From: JAZKFP01 sp040386355
GTDB lineage: Bacteria > Pseudomonadota > Gammaproteobacteria > Pseudomonadales > UBA6940
DNA: 31,045 bases
Assembly: GCA_040386355.1 (NCBI GenBank)
Contig: JAZKFP010000142.1
Location: 1-31,045, forward strand
Reading direction: 5' to 3'
The position numbers were made by a program, and so were the translations under genes. The stretch's first letter is position 1, and the number at the start of each line of letters is the position of its first letter. Below are positions 25,344 through 31,045 of this stretch, piece after piece. The notes under the pieces are model-generated. The model had not been told where the DNA came from, did not search any database, and saw nothing but the letters and a program-made list of their open reading frames with translations.

Positions 25344-25757
25344 TTACTTTGGCACTGCACGTGTTCTACGATTTTCATCAATAGCAACGAAGGTAAATAA
25401 ACCTTCAGTTACTTTAACTCGCTGCGGTGCAATGGCAGGCGTTGCCCATACTTCCACTAAAATTTGTAACGAGGTTCGGCCAATTTTAATAAGTTTGGTG
25501 TAGCAACTTACTAAAGAACCTACACTCACTGGGGCAATAAACATCATTCGATCAATCGCTACAGTGACTACACGGCCTTCCGCAACGCGGGTTGCTAATA
25601 CCGATCCTGCTAAATCCATTTGCGCAACCAACCAACCGCCAAAAATATCCCCCATTGCATTGGTGTTCGCAGGCATGGCAATGGTCTGCAAACATAATTC
25701 TCCAACGGGTTGTGGATCTTGTTCATGGTCGGCTGCAGTGTTTTTTTCTTGAGTCAT
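25344..25757 (-). CDS. yciA: YciA-type acyl-CoA thioesterase
   Basis: Hotdog-fold thioesterase of the YciA/ACOT group, which hydrolyses a range of acyl-CoAs in the cytosol. MGDIFGGWLVAQMDLAGSV carries the catalytic Asp as in known YciA, followed by RVVTVAIDRMMFIAPV. I start it at ATG 25757, with GGAG 6 bases upstream that overlaps another ATG four codons earlier. The product of 137 residues has normal size. Its 3' end is duplicated in decayed form at 23015, so yciA is the right edge of the accessory region. Confidence 0.93.
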   Translation of the reverse strand: MTQEKNTAADHEQDPQPVGELCLQTIAMPANTNAMGDIFGGWLVAQMDLAGSVLATRVAEGRVVTVAIDRMMFIAPVSVGSLVSCYTKLIKIGRTSLQILVEVWATPAIAPQRVKVTEGLFTFVAIDENRRTRAVPK

Positions 25758-25884
25758 GTTTTGCTCCATTATTTTTAATATTTGTTTAAAAACTTATTTA
25801 TTAAGGAATTTTAAAAGCATCTTTTTTATAAAATATCTTTACGAAATTAGTAATTTACTGTTTAGCAGTTTTGAAAACATCTGG

Positions 25885-25928
25885 TTTATACGTTGGCGTA
25901 TAAATTTATGCGCCTTGGCGTATAAATT
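25885..25928. repeat. Twin hairpin with direct repeat after the AlbA_2 gene
   Basis: TTTATACG, TTGG, CGTATAAA (25885-25904) is a perfect 8-bp hairpin. TTGGCGTATAAATT occurs twice, at 25893-25906 and 25915-25928, exactly 22 bases apart. The second copy touches the stop codon of the AlbA_2 gene. It may act as a 3' stem-loop or as a two-site operator for the downstream yciA gene; the 22-base spacing (about two helix turns) would suit a dimeric DNA-binding protein. Confidence 0.45.
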
Positions 25929-27573
25929 AGAGTTTAATATAGAAAGAAGATTTTCTATCTCCTTGTTTTTTAACGATTTTTTGATCAGATAAGCGTTTAA
26001 GTATTTTATACGCCTGATCAGGTGTTAGACGACATAGCTCCATTACATCCTGACGAGTAATACGTTCATGCTGAGCAACAAAATTTTGGATCATATGCTC
26101 ATGCTGTAAACGATCAAACCCAACTTGACGAGTATATTCCGCTTTTTTACCTAATAAACGGTAAATAGCCGGAGAAAGCGTATAGCTTCGGCCACGACCC
26201 GCGCCATGCGCTTGTAATAAACCTGCCTCAACTAGAAACTCAATACTTAGAGAAGTTTGAGATATTTCTTTTTGAAGATGCTTTGATATTTGTTCAACGT
26301 AAAGTCTACGACGCTCACGCAAAGCGGCAAGAATAATTAAGCTATCAATTGGAAACGCTGAACCGTAACGTTTTTCTTCTTCCAAAATTAATTTTAAAAA
26401 AGCTTCATCCGCTGCCGCCATGCTCATCTTTAAAATAACGGAATGACTACTAGAATTAGTAAAATCGGGACTAGGTTTTCCATAACGCAACATTCCTCGA
26501 TAAATTAAATCTACACCTCTTCCTGTACGTTCAACTAATCCAACACGCTTTAAAGCATCAGCTAATGCTGGATTTCTTGGGCGAGGTTCAGTCGTTAATA
26601 AGTTATTTAAAGATACTCCCTCTACAAACCCACCAGGATTACTAATGGTTAACTGGTTATTTGTAATACGCAGGTGAACTGCTCCGCGCAAGCTGTAATC
26701 ACGGTGCACAATTGCATTGGCAATAGATTCTCTGAAAGCACGTGCATCTAACTTTGGGATCGCAACACGAAATAAACCCGATTGAAATTCTTGCTCTGTG
26801 TTTAACGGTTTAAAAAGGGTTTCAACCCATTCAAAAGCTTTTAATAATGGCATGCGACTAAATTCATTAAAACGAATTTCTTCTCCTTCAAGAATTTGAA
26901 AAGCAATTTCGTGATTAGGAATTAAAGTTCGCAGCGAATTTTCGTGGCCTAATAATAAAAGCCCAGTTAATGTAGGTAGATATTCATTTTCTGTTCTTAC
27001 TGTCAAACCCAGAGCTGCATCTAATTGAGCATCATCCAGATCAAGTAAAGCTTGATCACCATTAAAACGTTCAATAAATTGACGCAAACGTGCGCGCTCT
27101 ACAACATTAAAATCTTTAAGACTTGCTCCTACGACGGGTTTAATACTCATATCCAAATGACCAAAGTTTGCCTGTCTTGAAGCAAACTCATGCGGTAAAT
27201 ATGGAACACACTCTGGTTGCCCATTAGCTTGCAACTTGCGACGTTTCAATAAACCATCGCTTGTCGCTATAATTGATGAGGATTTTTCTATTTGAATTCG
27301 TGCTACCGAAATATTTTCGATCTGTAACTTTTCAATTATAACGTGCACTGAGGGCTGTGTTCGATTAGCAATAAGTGCTGCCAATCCATCAACATAATTA
27401 TGATTAGGATGTAAGCCTGTTACCTCTCCATTATCTTCAACACCCAGATAAATATCGCCGCCTTCTGTATTTGCCAGACACACTACAGCTTCAATTAATT
27501 CTTTGTCAGGTAAGCATTTGACATCACTTTTAAATTCACATGTTAAAGTTTCCCGTGTTGGGATTATGCTCAT
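25927..27573 (-). CDS. AlbA_2/RecG-like ATP-binding transcriptional regulator
   Basis: About 548 residues. The N-terminal AlbA_2 (Schlafen-type) domain is seen as TLTCEFKSDVK and ANTEGGDIYLGVEDNGEVTG. A GHKL ATPase-like segment follows: FRESIANAIVHRDYSLRGAV, then ISNPGGF and GLVERTGRGVDLI. The C-terminus has winged-helix features (ITRQDVMELCRLTPDQAYKI). Proteins of this layout are annotated as putative DNA-binding regulators or RecG-like helicases, although they lack the helicase core. The start at ATG 27573 has AGGA 6 bases upstream; the frame is open 30 codons earlier without a ribosome site. It is divergent from murJ. Target genes are unknown. Confidence 0.8.
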   Translation of the reverse strand: MSIIPTRETLTCEFKSDVKCLPDKELIEAVVCLANTEGGDIYLGVEDNGEVTGLHPNHNYVDGLAALIANRTQPSVHVIIEKLQIENISVARIQIEKSSSIIATSDGLLKRRKLQANGQPECVPYLPHEFASRQANFGHLDMSIKPVVGASLKDFNVVERARLRQFIERFNGDQALLDLDDAQLDAALGLTVRTENEYLPTLTGLLLLGHENSLRTLIPNHEIAFQILEGEEIRFNEFSRMPLLKAFEWVETLFKPLNTEQEFQSGLFRVAIPKLDARAFRESIANAIVHRDYSLRGAVHLRITNNQLTISNPGGFVEGVSLNNLLTTEPRPRNPALADALKRVGLVERTGRGVDLIYRGMLRYGKPSPDFTNSSSHSVILKMSMAAADEAFLKLILEEEKRYGSAFPIDSLIILAALRERRRLYVEQISKHLQKEISQTSLSIEFLVEAGLLQAHGAGRGRSYTLSPAIYRLLGKKAEYTRQVGFDRLQHEHMIQNFVAQHERITRQDVMELCRLTPDQAYKILKRLSDQKIVKKQGDRKSSFYIKL

Positions 27574-27728
27574 CGTCATTCCTAAATTTTTAAAGCCTTT
27601 TCTAAAAACTAATTCGTGATCATGCTTCAGCAAATATAGCTTGGCAATCTTTAATCCAGCCATGGCTAAAAGCTGAGCTTTAAACCAAAATACAAGACCT
27701 TTGATAATTGCAGGATCTTGTATACCTC

Positions 27729-29327
27729 ATGGCTTCGGCACCTTCTATTTCACCAAACTCATCCCCTAAAAAACCCGGATCTCTTTGGAAATCCGCAAGC
27801 ATTGTTGGCATTGCAACCTTATTATCTCGGGTGTTGGGATTAGTGCGCGACATTCTCATCGCCAATATTTTCGGTGCTGGTTCCAGTGCGGATGCTTTTT
27901 TTATTGCGTTTAAATTACCGAATTTCTTACGGCGCTTATTTGCAGAAGGTGCGTTTTCTCAGGCTTTTGTGCCGGTGCTTGCGGAATATCGCGAGAAGCG
28001 CACACAAGAAGAAGTTAAAGATTTAGTGAATAAAGTAGCGACTGTGCTTGGAGCTGTGACGTTAATTATTTCGTTACTGTCGGTTCTTGCAGCACCAGTC
28101 CTTGTGTATGTATTTGCACCAGGCTTTACCGGCTCCCCTGAAAAATTTGCGTTAACGGCAGAATTGGTTCGCATTACTTTTCCGTATTTATTTTTTATTT
28201 CACTCGTCGCTTTTTCTGGAAGTATTCTCAACACCTACGGCATTTTTGCGCCGACTGCGTTAGCTCCAGTTGTGCTCAATCTTTGTATGATCGCCGCCAC
28301 ATTATTTGCTCGCGATTGGTTTAGCCCAACGATTTTGGCGTTAGGTTGGTCGGTGTTTATCGCAGGATTATTACAATTACTGGTTCAATTACCGGCGTTG
28401 CATGCACTAAAGCTTTCACCGCGGATTAGTTTTCAACGCCGACATGAAGGTGTGAGTAAAGTATTGCGATTGATGCTGCCAGCTTTAGTTGGGGTTTCAG
28501 TGAGTCAGGTGAATTTATTAGTTGATACTATTCTTGCGTCTTTCCTAGTAACAGGCAGTGTTTCTTGGCTGTATTATTCAGATCGATTATTGGAATTGCC
28601 TTTGGGTTTATTTGGTATTGCAATCGCAACCGTAATCTTACCGCATCTGTCTCGTCTTGCTGCCACCAATAATGTACGTCAGTTTTCAATCACACTCGAT
28701 TGGGGAATAAAATGTTTATTATTGGTTGGCGTTCCTGCAGCAGCAAGTTTAATGCTGATCACTGAGCCGATTTTGATTAGCCTATTTCAATACGGTGCAT
28801 TTGATTTAGAAGACGTTACTCAAACCTCCGCAAGTTTACGAGCCTATTCTTTGGGCCTTGTGCCGATTATGATTGTGAAAATATTTACGCCTGGTTTTTA
28901 CGCGCGTCAAGATATGAAAACGCCGGTTAGAATTGCAATTCTTGTTATGTCTTTAAATATGGTTTTTAATTTAATTTTAGTGTGGCCGTTGAAGCATGTT
29001 GGCCTTGCGCTCGCCACCAGTATTTCCGGATTTTTACAAGTTTTTCTTTTGTATCGCGCCTTAAAAAAACACGGCGGTTACGAAACAGTTTCAAAATGGC
29101 CAGGATTTTTAATTCGAATTTTTATCGCCACAACTACCATGTGCGGATTGTTGTATGCGTTTAATCCAAGCCTTAATGAATGGATGGCATTTGATTTAAC
29201 CAATCGATTGTGGCGCTTATCGGTCATGCTTATCGGTGCTGTTGCTGTTTACCCAATTGTTTTATTTCTGGCGGGAATGCGTCTGAAAGATTTAAAATCG
29301 CCACCAGCTGAACTTACCTCAACGTGA
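27729..29327 (+). CDS. murJ: Lipid II flippase MurJ (MviN)
   Basis: Inner-membrane MOP-superfamily protein that flips the peptidoglycan precursor lipid II. Hydrophobic segments occur along the whole 532 residues, as expected for 14 helices. Conserved stretches are SRVLGLVRDILIANIFG, ADAFFIAFKLPNFLRRLFAEG and YYSDRLLELPLGLFGIAIAT, which contain the arginines important in E. coli MurJ. I use ATG 27729; an in-frame TTG seven codons earlier is possible, because AGGA lies 12-13 bases before the ATG, which is rather far. serB follows after 10 bases. Confidence 0.95.
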   Translation: MASAPSISPNSSPKKPGSLWKSASIVGIATLLSRVLGLVRDILIANIFGAGSSADAFFIAFKLPNFLRRLFAEGAFSQAFVPVLAEYREKRTQEEVKDLVNKVATVLGAVTLIISLLSVLAAPVLVYVFAPGFTGSPEKFALTAELVRITFPYLFFISLVAFSGSILNTYGIFAPTALAPVVLNLCMIAATLFARDWFSPTILALGWSVFIAGLLQLLVQLPALHALKLSPRISFQRRHEGVSKVLRLMLPALVGVSVSQVNLLVDTILASFLVTGSVSWLYYSDRLLELPLGLFGIAIATVILPHLSRLAATNNVRQFSITLDWGIKCLLLVGVPAAASLMLITEPILISLFQYGAFDLEDVTQTSASLRAYSLGLVPIMIVKIFTPGFYARQDMKTPVRIAILVMSLNMVFNLILVWPLKHVGLALATSISGFLQVFLLYRALKKHGGYETVSKWPGFLIRIFIATTTMCGLLYAFNPSLNEWMAFDLTNRLWRLSVMLIGAVAVYPIVLFLAGMRLKDLKSPPAELTST

Positions 29328-29337
29328 AATTAAAATT

Positions 29338-30588
29338 ATGTATCTTTTGATTAATGTCACTGGCCATGATTCGCCCGGCGTTACGCTGTCTTTAAGTCGT
29401 GCATTACAAGAACATAGCGCGGTGATTTTGGATATTGGCCAAGCGGTGATTTTAAATACGCTGAATCTTGGTTTATTGGTGCAAGTTGCGAATAAAGATC
29501 AAGTGGCTTTTATTATGCGTGATATTGTTTTAGAAACCGCCGATCGTGGATTAAGCGTACGTTTCACTCCAATTGATCCCGAAGCAATTCAAGCCACACA
29601 AGAAGAACAATTTGATAAAAAGCGTTATATCGTGACGTTGTTAGCACGACATTTAAACGGCGCGCATATTCAAGCGGTAACACAAGCCATTTTTAATTTG
29701 GGTTTAAATATTACGCGCATTCATCGCCTCTCATCTTCGATTACGCCCGTTGAACACGCAGCGGCTTTAACAAATCCATCGAATGATGTGAATGGTTTAC
29801 CAGCAACTTGTATTGAGCTGCGATTGGATGGAAAAAATCAGCCGTTTGATCATTTAAAATCGCGATTTCTTACTATTTCTCAGCAGTTTGATATCGATAT
29901 TGCGTTTCAAAAAGATACGCCATTTCGTCGTAACCGACGGCTTGTTTGTTTTGATATGGACAGCACATTAATTCAATGCGAAGTAATCGACGAACTTGCA
30001 AAAGCAGCCGGTGTTGGTGAGCAAGTGAGTGAAATTACTGAGCGTGCAATGCGCGGTGAATTGGATTTTAAAGCCAGCTTTCGTGAACGTGTTGCTTTAT
30101 TAAAAGGTTTACCGGAAAGCGCACTGCAAGATCTTGCGCAACGTTTGCCTTTATCGGAAGGCGCCGAACGTTTAGTAAAAACATTGAAGCGTTTAGGATA
30201 TACCACGGCAATTGTTTCTGGTGGATTTACTTATTTCGGCGAAGCATTAAAAAAACAACTCGGTGTTGATCATGTTTTTGCAAATACTTTAGCGATGAAG
30301 AATGGTGTAGTAACCGGTGAAGTGGAAGAACCGATTGTTGATGGCGCGCGTAAAGCAACAATTCTGCGACAACTTGCCGATGCAGAAAAAATTAATCTTG
30401 AACAAGTCATAGCAGTCGGTGACGGCGCCAATGATTTACCGATGTTAAATCTTGCCGGCTTAGGAATTGCGTTTCGAGCAAAACCCTTGGTAAAAGCCAG
30501 CGCGCAGTACGCGTTAGATCATATGGGATTGGATGGGATTTTATATTTACTTGGGGTGAGCGATGAAGAGTTGGATGAGTTTGGTTAA
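29338..30588 (+). CDS. serB: Phosphoserine phosphatase
   Basis: HAD-family enzyme of the last step of serine synthesis. The 416-residue product has an N-terminal ACT-like regulatory region (about 1-180) and a C-terminal HAD domain. DMDST is at 206-210, with the nucleophile and acid Asp, SGGFTYF follows downstream and GDGANDLPML carries the Mg-binding Asp. The long form with ACT domains is known from other proteobacteria and mycobacteria. It is probably co-transcribed with murJ (10-base gap); the ribosome-binding site is weak. Confidence 0.95.
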   Translation: MYLLINVTGHDSPGVTLSLSRALQEHSAVILDIGQAVILNTLNLGLLVQVANKDQVAFIMRDIVLETADRGLSVRFTPIDPEAIQATQEEQFDKKRYIVTLLARHLNGAHIQAVTQAIFNLGLNITRIHRLSSSITPVEHAAALTNPSNDVNGLPATCIELRLDGKNQPFDHLKSRFLTISQQFDIDIAFQKDTPFRRNRRLVCFDMDSTLIQCEVIDELAKAAGVGEQVSEITERAMRGELDFKASFRERVALLKGLPESALQDLAQRLPLSEGAERLVKTLKRLGYTTAIVSGGFTYFGEALKKQLGVDHVFANTLAMKNGVVTGEVEEPIVDGARKATILRQLADAEKINLEQVIAVGDGANDLPMLNLAGLGIAFRAKPLVKASAQYALDHMGLDGILYLLGVSDEELDEFG

Positions 30589-30664
30589 ACAATAATTAAA
30601 CAAAATTCATCACATACTATTAATTCTTAAGAGTTTTATTTTTAGATTTCTCAATAGCTATTTC

Positions 30665-31045
30665 CTATTTTTCCTCATAAAGTTTTACATGCTCATTCAT
30701 GGCCCGTTTAAACGCGGGTCTATACCCGTAGCGTATGATTTTTAGGTGTTTATCATGATCTTTTTTTCCACTTACTGTGTTGCTTTTCCTTGCGTAAAGC
30801 TTTGGCTACGCAGCGTCAAAGCGCCTTGCAATCGAAAAAAAATCTTCATGCTAAACCGTTTCACTTAACCTAATTTTCAAACGCTACGGGTATATATTCA
30901 TTTTTTTGAATATATTGTAAAAGATTTTCATGATCGTCAATTACTCCTGAACGCTGAGCCGTTCGCAACACAGTTGTCATAATAATATCCGCGATACTAA
31001 ATTCTTCTCCAATAAATTCTTTATTACTCAAAAAATTCGAAATAA
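30665..31045 (-). pseudogene. Glutathione S-transferase gene, 3' part, interrupted by the MITE
   Basis: From the window edge the minus-strand frame reads FLSNKEFIGEEFSIADIIMT, then TVLRTAQRSGVIDDHENLLQ, the helical C-terminal domain of a GST. At 30893 it enters the MITE-like element, which supplies a new end (IPVAFEN, stop at 30870-30872). Beyond the element, 30665-30721 encodes RPAFKRAMNEHVKLYEEK and a stop, the expected GST end. Joining the parts with one TA gives QKNEYRPAFKRAM in frame. The altered protein loses only about 18 residues and might still fold. The 5' part is outside the window. Confidence 0.85.
30723..30892. mobile_element. MITE-like element, copy B (170 bp), inserted in the GST gene
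   Basis: The terminal inverted repeats TACCCGTAGCG and CGCTACGGGTA match perfectly for 11 bases, and the match extends to 15 of 16. TA is duplicated at both borders (30721-30722 and 30893-30894). It shares the internal blocks of copy A at 7441-7699, including the GCGTAAAGCTTTGGCTACGC hairpin, but is about 90 bases shorter. There is no transposase; ends and TA target fit mobilisation by an IS630/Tc1-mariner-type enzyme encoded elsewhere. Confidence 0.85.

Noticed and set aside
1..31045. CRISPR array, tRNA, rRNA or integrase marking a genomic island
   Set aside because: No regularly spaced repeats, no cloverleaf-like or rRNA sequence and no recombinase or transposase frame were seen on either strand.

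Overview
The window looks like a chromosomal segment of an AT-rich, host-associated gammaproteobacterium, most likely in or near the order Legionellales. The conserved genes are gammaproteobacterial in sequence and order (ygfB-pepP-ubiH-ubiI, metK-ahcY, metX-metW, murJ, serB). Set among them are genes typical of intracellular bacteria: a 2162-residue ankyrin protein, a helical-repeat protein with an N-terminal signal for eukaryotic lipidation, decaying gene copies and small transposon-derived repeats. The species assignment is inference; there is no rRNA or tRNA here.

Left part (1-7.4 kb, minus strand): ahcY and metK make and clear S-adenosylmethionine and its product. Next comes the ygfB-pepP-ubiH-ubiI cluster of an Xaa-Pro aminopeptidase and two FAD hydroxylases of ubiquinone synthesis. 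From 7.4 to 7.8 kb lie a MITE-like element and a good sigma-70 promoter. The promoter drives a plus-strand operon (7.8-12.1 kb) of a dynamin-like GTPase, metX, metW and a hotdog thioesterase.

Accessory part (12.1-25.3 kb): the stretch between the hotdog thioesterase and yciA is an insertion region. Its first block holds four minus-strand genes carrying five copies of one all-helical domain that resembles polymorphic-toxin immunity proteins of the Imm49 type. One gene has two domains fused, and another is broken by a one-base deletion in a poly-A tract. Divergently transcribed from them is a giant gene whose product has, in order, a putative PD-(D/E)XK nuclease domain, coiled coils, about nine ankyrin repeats and a long helical tail. 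The second block holds a gene whose product begins MGNC, a myristoylation/palmitoylation-type start. Between the blocks lie decayed copies of the 3' ends of both flanking genes (yciA and the hotdog thioesterase). The order is therefore tail-island 1-tail-tail-island 2-tail, as expected if two alternative islands were joined by recombination in shared flanks.

Right part (25.3-31 kb): yciA, an AlbA_2/RecG-like ATP-binding regulator, murJ and serB, then the 3' part of a glutathione S-transferase gene. A second copy of the MITE is inserted in that gene at a TA site and replaces its C-terminus. Removing the element with one TA restores a normal GST reading frame.

The most interesting hypothesis is that the nuclease-ankyrin giant and the amplified Imm49-like genes form an effector/toxin-immunity system with unusual architecture, in an exchangeable island. 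This rests on motif reading only and has not been tested by any search.
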